A DNA stretch of 44,183 nt, taken from contig PAZL01000063.1 of the NCBI GenBank assembly GCA_002715485.1, forward strand, positions 1-44,183, read 5' to 3'. The notes under the pieces are model-generated. The model saw nothing but the letters and a program-made list of their open reading frames with translations. It was not told the DNA's origin and made no database searches. This DNA comes from Aequorivita sp. Lineage in GTDB: Bacteria > Bacteroidota > Bacteroidia > Flavobacteriales > Flavobacteriaceae. Of this stretch, positions 16,978 to 25,860 are shown piece after piece. Position 1 is the stretch's first letter; every line of letters begins with the position of its first letter. A program made the position numbers and the translations under genes.

Positions 16978-17754
16978 TCAAATAGTTATAGTGAGTGTAT
17001 CATAGGCCAAATGGACATTTTTTGGAAGTTTCTTTTCCACTTCATCATGAAAGCCCATTAAATGGCTAATATGGGTAAAATATGTTTTCTCTGGTTTTAC
17101 TTTTCCTGCAAAGTCAAGGGCTTCCGAAAGGTTGAAATGGGAATAATGAGGTTCTTCGCGCAAAGCATTTACAACCAAGACCTTTGTTCCTCTTATTTTT
17201 TCAATTTCTTCTTCAGCAATGGTTTTAACGTCCGTTAAATATGTAAAGTCTCCCACCCTAAAACCTAAAACCGGCAAGGTGTCGTGGAACGCTTCAATTG
17301 AAACAACTTCCTTTCCCCCTATTGTGAAAGGTCTGTCTTTATCAATCACAATTTCTTCAACACTAGGCGCTCCGGGATATTTATTTTCAGTTTCAAAAAT
17401 ATAAGCAAAGCGTTCGTGCAATGATTTAAAAACTCGCTTATGGGCATAGAAAGGCATGTTGCCCTGCATAAAGTTAAATGGACGTATATCGTCCAAACCT
17501 GCGGTGTGGTCACTGTGCTCGTGCGTTAAAAGAATGCCGTCCAGTTTTGAAACATTTTGGCGCAACATTTGCTGTCTAAAGTCTGGACCGCAATCAATAA
17601 CGTAAGTAAAATCATCCCATTGCAATAAAACCGAAACGCGCAAACGTTTATCCTTTGGGTCACTGCTTTTACAAACAGGATGATTGCTGCCTATTACGGG
17701 TATGCCTTGAGAAGTTCCAGTGCCGAGAAATGTAACGCGGAATGTTGATTTCAT
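16978..17754 (-). CDS. MBL-fold metal-dependent hydrolase (PhnP-like)
   Basis: A 258-residue metallo-beta-lactamase-fold enzyme resembling PhnP-type phosphodiesterases. The motif LLTHEHSDH carries the metal ligands His78, His80, Asp82 and His83. Further pieces are FLGTGTSQGIPVIG at the N-terminus with HPVC and a nearby Asp, TYLTDVKTI, and THISHLMGFHDE near the end. It is probably a cytosolic phosphodiesterase acting on a cyclic or nucleotide phosphate. No phn operon is present, so carbon-phosphorus lyase function is not implied. The next gene starts two bases after its stop. Confidence 0.85.
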   Translation of the reverse strand: MKSTFRVTFLGTGTSQGIPVIGSNHPVCKSSDPKDKRLRVSVLLQWDDFTYVIDCGPDFRQQMLRQNVSKLDGILLTHEHSDHTAGLDDIRPFNFMQGNMPFYAHKRVFKSLHERFAYIFETENKYPGAPSVEEIVIDKDRPFTIGGKEVVSIEAFHDTLPVLGFRVGDFTYLTDVKTIAEEEIEKIRGTKVLVVNALREEPHYSHFNLSEALDFAGKVKPEKTYFTHISHLMGFHDEVEKKLPKNVHLAYDTLTITI

Positions 17755-17779
17755 CTGCGCAAAAATACTGGTATTTTTT

Positions 17780-17808
17780 TTGTTTACCTATTGTATTTGC
17801 TACCTTTG
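17780..17808 (+). promoter_or_regulatory. Flavobacterial promoter for the 484-residue protein gene
   Basis: TTG at 17780-17782, an 18-base spacer, then TACCTTTG at 17801-17808, a full -33/-7 match. The ATG is at 17834. Confidence 0.65.
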
Positions 17809-17833
17809 TTATATTAAAAAATAGAACGTTGCT

Positions 17834-19288
17834 ATGCCAGAAACCATAATAGGAGACAAGGAATTTGAAAATATTCCCTCCATAAAAAGTAAGGCTTTAC
17901 GAATTAATCTGAACGAAAACATTTACGGCACTTTTGCTGAAATTGGAGCCGGGCAAGAAACCGTTCGGAATTTTTTTAGGGCCGGCGGTGCTTCTGGAAC
18001 CATTGCAAAAACGATGTCTGCCTATGATAAAGACTTTAGCGACGCAATCTATGGAATAGAAGAAGATGGCCGGTATGTAACAGAATCAAGACTTCAAAAG
18101 ATGCTCTCGCATGAGTTTAACTTGATTGAAGAGCGCATAAATCGTGAAAAACACCCAAACAGACTTTTCTTTTCGTATGCAAATACTGTTGCCACGATTG
18201 ATTTTGCTAAAAAATATAAGGGTCACGGTTGGGTAGGTATTCGGTATCAAATAGACCCAAAAGAGCCCTACAATGAAATAACCCTTCATATTCGTTTTCA
18301 CGAAAATGATGCCCAATTACAGCAGATTACACTTGGTACTTTAGGTGTAAATTTAATTTACGGTGCGTATTATAAATATGACCAACCCAATAAATTGCTT
18401 CGTTATCTGTACGATCATATCGATAAGGATAAAATTGAAATTGATACCATAAACTTTTCTGGGCCTCGCTTTAAAGACGTTGACAACAGATTGATGAGTC
18501 TTCAGTTAATTAAAAATGGCATGACCGATGCGGTTATGTTTAACCCAGAAGGCCACAATATACTTCCTGCAAGAATACTTTATAAAAAAAATATATTGGC
18601 CCTTCGCGGTAGTTTTAGGCCCGTTACTAAGGTCAATATAGATATGTTTGAACGTTCTTATGAAATGTTTTTGAAGGAAAATAGGGTAGAAAAAGATAGA
18701 ACTGAGGTGATATTTGAAATTACACTTTCAAATTTACGTGCCGAAGGTGAAATTGACGAGGAAGATTTTATGGACCGAGCAAGATTGCTATGTTCTTTGG
18801 GGCATACGGTTATGATTTCAAATTTTCAGGAATATTATAAACTAGTCGAATATTTCTCCAGATATACAAAGATGCGTATGGGCCTTGCCATGGGCGTTAA
18901 TAATCTTGTAGACATATTTGATGAAAAATATTATCGACACTTAAGTGGCGGTATTTTGGAAGCCTTTGGAAAACTCTTTTTTAAAGATTTAAAGGTTTAC
19001 CTGTACCCTATGAAAGATGCAGAAACAGGAGAATATACTAATAGTGAAAACCTGAAAGTGCATCCACGAATGAAAGAATTGTACAAATTCTTTAAATACA
19101 ATGGCAAGGTTGTAGATATCACAGATTATAACCCTGACAACATGGAGATATTTTCTCGTGAAGTGTTGGCAATGATAGAAACTGGTGAAGAAGGATGGGA
19201 ACAAATGTTGCCACCTGGGGTTTCAGAAATTATAAAGGATAAGCAACTTTTCAATTATAAGCCTACTGCTGAAAAGGTAGATAATTAA
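17834..19288 (+). CDS. Large conserved protein of unknown function
   Basis: A 484-residue soluble protein with no signal peptide or membrane segment. It has strikingly ordered blocks: NLNENIYGTFAEIGAGQETV, FFRAGGASGTIAKTMSAYDK, YANTVATIDFAKKYKGHGWV, TINFSGPRFKDVDNRLMSLQ, LALRGSFRPVTKVNIDMFE, MGLAMGVNNLVDIFDEKYYR, HLSGGILEAFGKLFFKDLK. I recognise it as a family common in flavobacteria but without an established role. There is no HxGH nucleotidyltransferase motif and no beta-barrel, so adenylyltransferase or TonB-receptor labels would be wrong. The YGTFAEIGAGQETV and GVNNL blocks suggest an enzyme. Its stop overlaps the convergent bcp stop by four bases. Confidence 0.8.
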   Translation: MPETIIGDKEFENIPSIKSKALRINLNENIYGTFAEIGAGQETVRNFFRAGGASGTIAKTMSAYDKDFSDAIYGIEEDGRYVTESRLQKMLSHEFNLIEERINREKHPNRLFFSYANTVATIDFAKKYKGHGWVGIRYQIDPKEPYNEITLHIRFHENDAQLQQITLGTLGVNLIYGAYYKYDQPNKLLRYLYDHIDKDKIEIDTINFSGPRFKDVDNRLMSLQLIKNGMTDAVMFNPEGHNILPARILYKKNILALRGSFRPVTKVNIDMFERSYEMFLKENRVEKDRTEVIFEITLSNLRAEGEIDEEDFMDRARLLCSLGHTVMISNFQEYYKLVEYFSRYTKMRMGLAMGVNNLVDIFDEKYYRHLSGGILEAFGKLFFKDLKVYLYPMKDAETGEYTNSENLKVHPRMKELYKFFKYNGKVVDITDYNPDNMEIFSREVLAMIETGEEGWEQMLPPGVSEIIKDKQLFNYKPTAEKVDN

Positions 19289-19737
19289 TTCAGTATCTGC
19301 GCAGCGTGATCTTTGGTCTTAACCTTGTCAATGACACGGGTTATGATTCCGTTTTCATCCATTATAAAAGTTTTTCTGTGAATACCGTCAAATTCCCTAC
19401 CCATAAATTTTTTTGGTCCCCATACCCCAAAACTATTTATTACCTCCTTATTTTCGTCTGCTAATAACGGAAAGGGAAAATCATATTTTTCTTTAAAGTT
19501 TTTTTGTCGTTTTTCACTATCTGCGCTTACGCCCAATAATTCATAGCCTTCTTTTTGTAATTCTTTATAATTGTCTCTAAGATTACAAGCTTCTGCTGTA
19601 CACCCAGGAGTATTGGCTTTGGGATAGAAAAACACAATCCATTTCTTTCCCTTAAAGTCTTTTGAGGAAATACTATTTCCATCTTGATCGTTTACTGTAA
19701 AATCTGGGGCCTTATCTCCTACCTCTAATGTTTTCAT
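19285..19737 (-). CDS. bcp: Thiol peroxidase, peroxiredoxin Q/Bcp type
   Basis: A 150-residue thioredoxin-dependent peroxiredoxin that reduces hydrogen peroxide and organic hydroperoxides in the cytoplasm. The peroxidatic Cys46 sits in YPKANTPGCTAEAC and the resolving Cys51 lies five residues later, the atypical 2-Cys Bcp arrangement. The family end IHRKTFIMDENGIITRVI is present. Divergent from the endonuclease III gene across only 30 bases. Confidence 0.96.
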   Translation of the reverse strand: MKTLEVGDKAPDFTVNDQDGNSISSKDFKGKKWIVFFYPKANTPGCTAEACNLRDNYKELQKEGYELLGVSADSEKRQKNFKEKYDFPFPLLADENKEVINSFGVWGPKKFMGREFDGIHRKTFIMDENGIITRVIDKVKTKDHAAQILN

Positions 19738-19743
19738 TATATT

Positions 19744-19761
19744 TATTTTTGCATAAAAATA
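19744..19761. promoter_or_regulatory. Interlocked divergent -7 boxes for bcp and nth
   Basis: On the plus strand TATTTTTG at 19744-19751 faces nth; on the minus strand TATTTTTA at 19754-19761 faces bcp. Both are 16 bases from their ATG. The second differs from TAnnTTTG at the last base. No clear -33 TTG is visible for either. Confidence 0.4.
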
Positions 19762-19767
19762 CTTAAA

Positions 19768-20424
19768 ATGACCAAGCAGGAAAAGGTAACATTTGTTATT
19801 GATACGTTAAATAAAATTTATCCACAAATTCCAATTCCCTTGGACCATAAAGATCCGTATACTTTATTGATTGCCGTATTGCTTTCCGCGCAAAGCACAG
19901 ATGTTCGGGTCAATCAAATTACGCCACTTTTGTTTGAAGTAGCTGATAATCCTTATGATATGGTGAAACTTACCATAGAGGAAATTAGGGAAATCATAAA
20001 ACCAGTGGGGCTCTCGCCAATGAAATCAAAAGGTATCCACGGACTATCAGAAATATTAATAGATAAATATAACGGGCAAGTACCCGCAGACTTTGAAGCT
20101 TTAGAGTCTTTACCCGCTGTAGGCCATAAAACAGCAAGTGTCGTTATGAGCCAAGCCTTCAACGTACCTGCCTTTCCAGTGGACACTCACATACACCGAT
20201 TGATGTACCGTTGGGGTTTTACTAATGGAAAAAATGTAGTACAGACAGAAAAAGATGCAAAACGTTTATTTCCAAAAGATTTATGGAATAAACTGCATCT
20301 TCAAATTATTTGGTATGGAAGACAATACTCTCCTGCCCGAGGCTGGGATTTGGAAAACGACATTATTACCAAGACCATTGGCAGAAAGGCGGTAATAAAA
20401 GAGTATTGGAAAGATAAGAGATAA
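19768..20424 (+). CDS. nth: Endonuclease III without the iron-sulfur cluster
   Basis: A 218-residue base-excision DNA glycosylase/AP lyase for oxidised pyrimidines. The helix-hairpin-helix LPAVGHKTASVV contains the lyase Lys121, and the catalytic Asp139 lies in FPVDTHIHR. At the C-terminus, where E. coli Nth has C-x6-C-x2-C-x5-C, this protein reads YGRQYSPARGWDLENDIITK with no Cys. In fact the whole protein contains no Cys, so it cannot hold the [4Fe-4S] cluster. Otherwise the length and catalytic residues are normal, so it is probably active. Confidence 0.93.
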   Translation: MTKQEKVTFVIDTLNKIYPQIPIPLDHKDPYTLLIAVLLSAQSTDVRVNQITPLLFEVADNPYDMVKLTIEEIREIIKPVGLSPMKSKGIHGLSEILIDKYNGQVPADFEALESLPAVGHKTASVVMSQAFNVPAFPVDTHIHRLMYRWGFTNGKNVVQTEKDAKRLFPKDLWNKLHLQIIWYGRQYSPARGWDLENDIITKTIGRKAVIKEYWKDKR

Positions 20425-20430
20425 TCAAAA

Positions 20431-20459
20431 AAAACCCCGAAAAGCTAATTCCGGGGTTT
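20431..20459 (+). terminator. Terminator after nth
   Basis: Stem AAAACCCCG/CGGGGTTT with arms 20431-20439 and 20452-20459, loop of about 12 bases. The following run TTTCTCC is short, so strength is uncertain. It can also act on the minus-strand small gene. Confidence 0.6.
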
Positions 20460-20468
20460 CTCCAAAGT

Positions 20469-20621
20469 TTAGTTTAGAAGTGCTTCAAACTTCATTTTAT
20501 GGTAATCTATAACACTTAAAGCCATCGAATAATCCAGAAGAAATTTAATTGTTTCTTCTTTTGGAACGAGTTTTTTATTCACGTCGTCCACACGTGATGT
20601 TTCGGAGTAAAATTTTTGCAT
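20469..20621 (-). CDS. 50-residue conserved small protein
   Basis: A short frame encodes 50 residues: start MQKFYSETSRVDDVNKKL, then VPKEETIKFLLDYSMALSVI and the end DYHKMKFEALLN. It is charged, helical in appearance and has no signal or membrane segment. I recognise a very similar small protein next to flavobacterial ECF sigma genes, which supports its being real, but I know of no function. It lies 57 bases downstream of the sigma factor stop on the same strand and ends just before a hairpin. It might be co-transcribed with the sigma gene. Confidence 0.7.
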   Translation of the reverse strand: MQKFYSETSRVDDVNKKLVPKEETIKFLLDYSMALSVIDYHKMKFEALLN

Positions 20622-20678
20622 AGAATGTTATTTTGAGGTTTTATTTCCAAATAACGTAGCAAAAATCACTTTATTGTA

Positions 20679-21263
20679 TCAATTGGTCAATATAATATTA
20701 TGTTTATCAATTACTTTGCGCAAATTGATGAGGGCATAACGCATCCGTCCCAGTGCAGTATTAATACTGACGCCTGTTTGCTCACTAATTTCCTTAAAGC
20801 TCATATCTTTATAAATTCGCATAATCAATACTTCCTTTTGATCATCCGGAAGTTCCTGGATTAATCTGCGAACATCACTTTCAACCTGCCCCTTAATTAT
20901 CTGTTTTTCCACATTCAATGCATTGTCGCTTAAAACCGAAAAAATATTAAAGTCATTATTGTTTTCAAACTTGGGCATGCGGTTGTTTTTTCTGAAATGG
21001 TCTATCACCAAGTTATGGGCAATTCGCATTACCCAGGGAAGAAATTTTCCCTCTTCATTATAAGCTCCTCTCTTTAAGGTTTTAATTACCTTAATAAAAG
21101 TGTCTTGGAAAATATCTTCAGCGACATCCCTATCAAAGACTTTCGAATAAATAAAACTGTAGATTCTTTGCTTGTGTCGAGTTATCAACTCGCTAAGTGC
21201 AGATTCATTACCGTTCATATAAGCGCTCACTAAGAACGCATCAGAGTTTGTGCTTTGCTTCAT
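20679..21263 (-). CDS. ECF-type RNA polymerase sigma factor
   Basis: A 194-residue sigma-70 family factor of the extracytoplasmic-function type. Region 2 spans about residues 20-95 (ALSELITRHKQRIYSFIYSK, DVAEDIFQDTFIKVIKTL, LPWVMRIAHNLVIDHFRK). Region 4 spans about 125-185 (LPDDQKEVLIMRIYKDMSFK, EISEQTGVSINTALGRMRYA). No anti-sigma gene is adjacent, which is unusual for an ECF factor. The gene is followed by the 50-residue gene and is divergent from uvrA across about 257 bases, where I see only the uvrA promoter. Confidence 0.92.
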   Translation of the reverse strand: MKQSTNSDAFLVSAYMNGNESALSELITRHKQRIYSFIYSKVFDRDVAEDIFQDTFIKVIKTLKRGAYNEEGKFLPWVMRIAHNLVIDHFRKNNRMPKFENNNDFNIFSVLSDNALNVEKQIIKGQVESDVRRLIQELPDDQKEVLIMRIYKDMSFKEISEQTGVSINTALGRMRYALINLRKVIDKHNIILTN

Positions 21264-21483
21264 ATCAATACTTCTTTAAAAAATAAACAACTATGGTGAT
21301 TTGGTTGCTTAGTTACAATGTTTATTTGTTAAAAGTAATGATCAGCTATAGGCAATAATTTTTATATATGACGTTAAGAGCCGTAAATATAACAACAAAG
21401 AAATCACAAATGCAAAAAAAAGGTTAAATTTTTCATTAAAAAATAATAATAACCTCAAATGTGCATTGCTGAAATCGATATAG

Positions 21484-21491
21484 TATCTTTG
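21484..21491 (+). promoter_or_regulatory. -7 box TATCTTTG for uvrA
   Basis: Exact TAnnTTTG match 29 bases before the TTG start. A TTG at 21466-21468 is 15 bases upstream, shorter than the usual spacer. No SOS/LexA-type palindrome is seen here. Confidence 0.5.
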
Positions 21492-21520
21492 CTAAAAGCT
21501 ATAAAAAAGGAAAAAATAAA

Positions 21521-24301
21521 TTGAGTACGGAAACTATAGACACCAAAAAAAACATCCTCATTCAGGGTGCTAAACTTCATAACCTTAAAAATATTTCTGT
21601 TGCTATTCCTCGGAATAAATTGGTTGTAATAACAGGTCTCTCCGGAAGCGGAAAATCCAGTTTGGCGTTCGATACGCTTTATGCAGAAGGCCAGCGCCGC
21701 TACGTGGAGAGCCTTTCCAGCTATGCGCGCCAGTTTTTGGGAAGGTTGGATAAGCCAAAAGTAGATTCTATAAAAGGAATCGCTCCGGCAATTGCAATTG
21801 AACAAAAAGTAAATTCCACAAATCCGCGTTCTACAGTTGGAACTTCCACTGAGATTTATGACTATTTGAAATTGCTTTACACACGAATCGGAAAAACCAT
21901 TTCGCCAATTTCCGGCAAAGAAGTTAAAAAAGATACAACTACAGATGTTATAAATTTCATAAAAAAGTTTTCTGAAGGTGAAAAGCTACTGCTCCTTGCC
22001 CCTATTCTTCTGGAAGAAGGCCGCACAATGCAAAACAAAATTCAAGCATTAGCACAACAAGGCTACTCAAGAATTAAAATAAATGATGAAGTATTACGAA
22101 TTGATGAATTAGAAGGCAAATCCTTTCCGAATAAAATAGATTTGGTAATTGATCGAATCATTACAAAAGACGAAGAAGATTTTTACAACAGATTGGCTGA
22201 CGCCATTGAGATAGCCTTTTTTGAAGGTAAAGGCGAACTTTATATTCAAGCACTTTCCTCCAATAAAATTACAGAATTCAACAACCGCTTCGAAGCCGAT
22301 GGAATGATTTTCATGGAACCAAATGTGCATCTCTTCAGTTTTAACAATCCGTACGGCGCCTGCCCCACTTGCGAAGGCTACGGTGAAGTTATCGGCATAG
22401 ATGAAGATTTGGTGATTCCAAATACTGCGCTCTCAATTTATGAGAATGCCATATTTTCTTGGCGAGGAGAAAGCATGAGTTGGTATCGCGATCAATTGGT
22501 GAACAGTGCCTATAAATTTGACTTTCCAATCCATAAACCATGGTTTAAACTTACTGAAGAACAGAAACAACTTGTTTGGGACGGAAACAAATATTTTGAG
22601 GGATTGAATTCTTTCTTTTCCTTTTTGGAGTCAAAAAGCTATAAAATCCAAAACCGTGTTATACTTTCGCGCTATCGCGGAAAGACAAAATGTACAACTT
22701 GCAAAGGAAAGCGTCTTCGTCCCGAAGCCGGCTATGTAAAAGTCAACAATACTGCAATTCAGGAATTGGTGGAATTGCCATTGGATAAAACAGCTGATTT
22801 TTTTAAAAACCTTACTCTTTCAGAATTCGATGAAAAAGTAGCAAAGCGCTTGTTGCTAGAAATCAATAACCGTCTTCGCTTTTTGCAGGATGTTGGTTTG
22901 GGCTATTTAACTTTGAATAGAAAGTCAAACACCCTCTCGGGCGGCGAATCGCAACGAATAAATCTTGCCACCTCTTTGGGAAGCAGCCTTGTAGGTTCGA
23001 TGTATATTTTGGATGAACCGAGCATTGGGCTTCACCCAAAAGATACAGAAAGACTAATCGTTGTTTTAAAATCGCTTCGCGATTTGGGAAATACGGTAAT
23101 AGTAGTAGAGCACGACGAAGATATAATGAAAGCAGCTGATGAAATAATTGACATTGGTCCAGAAGCCGGAACTTTTGGTGGCGAAGTGGTTGCACAAGGA
23201 ACCTATGCTGAAATTTTAAAATCCAATTCGCTCACCGCAAAATATTTAAATGGCGAAATGGAAATTGAAGTTCCAAAGAAACGGCGTACTTCAAAGAATA
23301 AAATTTCCATTACCGGCGCGCGACAGAACAACTTAAAGAATATTGATATTACTTTCCCATTGAATGTTTTTACTGCAGTAACAGGTGTTTCGGGAAGTGG
23401 AAAAAGTACTTTGGTGAAGAAAATTCTCTATCCTGCCTTAATGCGTGAAATTGGTGGATATGGCGAAAAACCAGGACAATTTTCAGAAATCAAAGGAGAT
23501 TTCAACACTATAAAAAGTATTGAATTTATTGACCAAAACCCTATTGGCCGCTCCAGCCGAAGCAATCCGGTAACCTATATTAAAGCGTATGATGATATAA
23601 GAAATCTGTATGCTTCCCAGAAACTTTCGGACATTCGTGGGTACAAAGCAAAACATTTCAGTTTCAATGTAGATGGGGGTCGCTGCGAAACTTGCAAAGG
23701 CGAAGGTGAAGTTACAATAGAGATGCAGTTTATGGCAGATGTGCATTTAATATGTGATACGTGCAATGGTAAACGTTTCAAAAAGGAAGTTTTGGAAGTA
23801 ACTTTTGAAAATAAAAATATTGACGATATTCTCACAATGACTGTGGATGATGCGGTAGCATTTTTTGGAGAACATAAGCAGGATAAAATTGCGGCCAAAT
23901 TGCAACCATTACAAGATGTAGGGTTGGGCTATGTACAGCTTGGGCAAAGCTCCTCTACCCTTTCCGGTGGGGAGGCGCAACGTATTAAGCTTGCTTCCTT
24001 TTTGGTTAAGGGAACTTCAAAAGAGAAAACTGTTTTCATTTTTGATGAACCTACTACTGGACTTCACTTTCACGATATAAAAAAATTATTGGCTTCCTTT
24101 TATGCTTTACTCGACAGAGGCCACACGGTAATTGTGGTAGAACACAATTTAGATTTGATTAAATGTGCAGATTACATTGTTGATCTTGGGCCAGAAGGTG
24201 GTGAAAATGGCGGACAAGTGGTTGTAGTTGGTACTCCAGAAGAAGTTGTAAAAAGCAAAGAATCTTTTACTGCGGAATATTTAAAGGAAAAACTTATATA
24301 G
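21521..24301 (+). CDS. uvrA: Excinuclease ABC subunit A
   Basis: A 926-residue nucleotide-excision-repair damage sensor with two ABC ATPase modules. Walker A sites are GLSGSGKSS (about 39-47) and GVSGSGKST (about 621-630). Signatures are LSGGESQR and LSGGEAQR. Zinc-finger Cys pairs are CPTC near 280 with CTTC near 390, and CETC near 722 with CDTC near 746. The length is that of usual UvrA. It begins at TTG, preceded by the purine-rich GGAAAAAATAAA. It is a single-gene unit with its own terminator. Confidence 0.98.
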   Translation: MSTETIDTKKNILIQGAKLHNLKNISVAIPRNKLVVITGLSGSGKSSLAFDTLYAEGQRRYVESLSSYARQFLGRLDKPKVDSIKGIAPAIAIEQKVNSTNPRSTVGTSTEIYDYLKLLYTRIGKTISPISGKEVKKDTTTDVINFIKKFSEGEKLLLLAPILLEEGRTMQNKIQALAQQGYSRIKINDEVLRIDELEGKSFPNKIDLVIDRIITKDEEDFYNRLADAIEIAFFEGKGELYIQALSSNKITEFNNRFEADGMIFMEPNVHLFSFNNPYGACPTCEGYGEVIGIDEDLVIPNTALSIYENAIFSWRGESMSWYRDQLVNSAYKFDFPIHKPWFKLTEEQKQLVWDGNKYFEGLNSFFSFLESKSYKIQNRVILSRYRGKTKCTTCKGKRLRPEAGYVKVNNTAIQELVELPLDKTADFFKNLTLSEFDEKVAKRLLLEINNRLRFLQDVGLGYLTLNRKSNTLSGGESQRINLATSLGSSLVGSMYILDEPSIGLHPKDTERLIVVLKSLRDLGNTVIVVEHDEDIMKAADEIIDIGPEAGTFGGEVVAQGTYAEILKSNSLTAKYLNGEMEIEVPKKRRTSKNKISITGARQNNLKNIDITFPLNVFTAVTGVSGSGKSTLVKKILYPALMREIGGYGEKPGQFSEIKGDFNTIKSIEFIDQNPIGRSSRSNPVTYIKAYDDIRNLYASQKLSDIRGYKAKHFSFNVDGGRCETCKGEGEVTIEMQFMADVHLICDTCNGKRFKKEVLEVTFENKNIDDILTMTVDDAVAFFGEHKQDKIAAKLQPLQDVGLGYVQLGQSSSTLSGGEAQRIKLASFLVKGTSKEKTVFIFDEPTTGLHFHDIKKLLASFYALLDRGHTVIVVEHNLDLIKCADYIVDLGPEGGENGGQVVVVGTPEEVVKSKESFTAEYLKEKLI

Positions 24302-24355
24302 AATTATATATTCTTGGCACACTAATTGAAATCAAAATATTAGAAATAAGACTTT

Positions 24356-24375
24356 TAGTTTTTTTGGTTGGTTAG
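24356..24375 (+). repeat. T-run plus GGTTGGTTAG element, copy 1
   Basis: TAG followed by seven T and GGTTGGTTAG, directly upstream of a terminator stem. A nearly identical element lies after the next gene at 25792-25813. Confidence 0.45.
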
Positions 24376-24380
24376 TTTTT

Positions 24381-24418
24381 AAAGTCCGTTGAATTGTTAA
24401 AACAGTTCAGCGGATTTT
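24381..24418 (+). terminator. Terminator after uvrA
   Basis: Arms 24381-24393 and 24406-24418 pair with one bulged G and one G-T pair, followed by a T-run. The rest of the 278-base gap to the next gene shows no clear feature. Confidence 0.75.
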
Positions 24419-24579
24419 TTATTTGAATATCTTTAAAATTCCCTTCCAATCATATAGCAATCCAAAACACCTTCTGAAAATCAACTACTTAAAACTTTGG
24501 CACGGTCGTTGGTTATTTAATAGCGTACTCAGCTGACCAAAAATTTAAAGCAAGTACGAACCTTTTAAAAATTGAAACT

Positions 24580-25788
24580 ATGAAAAACATAGCATTTATT
24601 TTTAGCGTCCTTTTGATGGGATATTCAGCAAATGCAACTTCCCTTGAAAATGCAGATAACCTAAGAAGAGGATATGACGGAAGTGCCTACATCTTTATTG
24701 AAGGCGATGTGGAATTTTCCGTTTTTCCCGACGGTCAATTTGATTTTGTATATGTGGGGCCTCAAAAAGGTTCAAGCGTTACGATAAACACTCCCAATGT
24801 GAATATAAGTTTCAATTCGGGATATGACTATGACGCTTATGTACAGTACGATGATTACGGAGCGGTCATACAGGTAGAAAGTGTCCCTATCTATTATGAT
24901 TACTACGGACGTATCATTCAAGCAGGTAATGTAGACATTCAATACAACGACCGACGCTTAGTACGCGTTGGCGGGCTTCATATAGTTTACAACAATTATG
25001 GCTACTTTTCACACGCCACAGGTGTTATAAACGTTTACAATCCATATTACGTTTACCGCCCTTGGCACGTATACTACGCACCTCCTATATATACACACTG
25101 TGTGGTTTATGATCTGCCCTACAGAAGATATTACAGTCCTATTAGATACAGTTACCATGACCATGTAGTCTATTATAAAAAGAGACATCGGGTAGCTTAC
25201 CATAATGGCCGCAGAGATTTTTATCGTCCAGGAAGCCGAGTTTACGATAAAAAAGGCAGGGCTTCAATAAATAAAAATTACAACCCCAATAGAAGAAATA
25301 CTATGATTGCGACCAGCAATACGCGATCTAATAGTACTGTAAGAAATAATAGCACAACCCGAAACAATAATTCTCGAAGCAACAGTGCTATAAGAAATAA
25401 TAACTCACGGAGTGAAACCGTAACTAGAAATAGAAGCTCTAATAGTAAAGGCGCTGCTGTTATTGATAGAAACAGGAGTAACACAAAGGTAAAAAGCAAT
25501 ACCTCTCGAAATAATGTAAGAGATATGAGAAGTGACAATACCGTTCTTTCCTCAAATAATAAAACTGTTTCTACTAACAAATCGGTTCAAAGACAAACCC
25601 GAGTAACATCGAACAATAGAAACAGCTCAGTAAGTAGAAACAAAACCCAGGCTCCAAAGCGGGAAACCGCTAGCCGTGGCCGTAGTACAGTAAATAAATC
25701 CAGCGCTCCTTCACGCAGCAGTTCAAAAGCTAGCACCTCTCGAGGTAATTCATCTAGAGAAGCTAGTTCCAGAAGAGGACGCGGATAA
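24580..25788 (+). CDS. Exported Tyr-rich protein with long Ser/Arg/Asn-rich tail
   Basis: A 402-residue protein I cannot assign to a named family. Residues 1-19 are a signal peptide (MKNIAFIFSVLLMGYSANA). Residues about 25-210 form a Tyr/Val-rich beta domain (VEFSVFPDGQFDFVYVGPQ, YDYDAYVQYDDYGAVIQ, IYYDYYGRIIQAGNVDIQYN, IVYNNYGYFSHATGVINVYN) with repeated Y-x-D-Y/N-Y-G turns. From about 225 to the end it is low-complexity, strongly basic R/S/N/T sequence with short N-N-S-R-S-N-type units, few hydrophobic residues and an RGRG end. A basic disordered tail on an exported protein suggests binding to an anionic surface polymer or nucleic acid; this is inference. Confidence 0.7.
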   Translation: MKNIAFIFSVLLMGYSANATSLENADNLRRGYDGSAYIFIEGDVEFSVFPDGQFDFVYVGPQKGSSVTINTPNVNISFNSGYDYDAYVQYDDYGAVIQVESVPIYYDYYGRIIQAGNVDIQYNDRRLVRVGGLHIVYNNYGYFSHATGVINVYNPYYVYRPWHVYYAPPIYTHCVVYDLPYRRYYSPIRYSYHDHVVYYKKRHRVAYHNGRRDFYRPGSRVYDKKGRASINKNYNPNRRNTMIATSNTRSNSTVRNNSTTRNNNSRSNSAIRNNNSRSETVTRNRSSNSKGAAVIDRNRSNTKVKSNTSRNNVRDMRSDNTVLSSNNKTVSTNKSVQRQTRVTSNNRNSSVSRNKTQAPKRETASRGRSTVNKSSAPSRSSSKASTSRGNSSREASSRRGRG

Positions 25789-25791
25789 AGA

Positions 25792-25813
25792 TAGTTTTTT
25801 GGTTGGTTGGTTA
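25792..25813 (+). repeat. T-run plus GGTTGGTTGGTTA element, copy 2
   Basis: TAGTTTTTT then GGTTGGTTGGTTA, immediately followed by a terminator stem; related to the element at 24356-24375. Confidence 0.45.
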
Positions 25814-25860
25814 AACCTCCGTGATTCGCTTCTGGCGGAGATCGGGGGTTTACTTTTTTA
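25812..25860 (+). terminator. Terminator after the Ser/Arg/Asn-rich protein gene
   Basis: Arms 25812-25829 and 25835-25852 pair with a 3-base internal mismatch, followed by a T-rich tract. The 3' arm contains the stop codon of the convergent glycosyltransferase gene. Confidence 0.7.

Noticed and set aside
17834-19288. Reading the 484-residue protein as a nicotinate-nucleotide adenylyltransferase or TonB receptor
   Set aside because: No HxGH motif, no signal peptide and no barrel-type strands are present.
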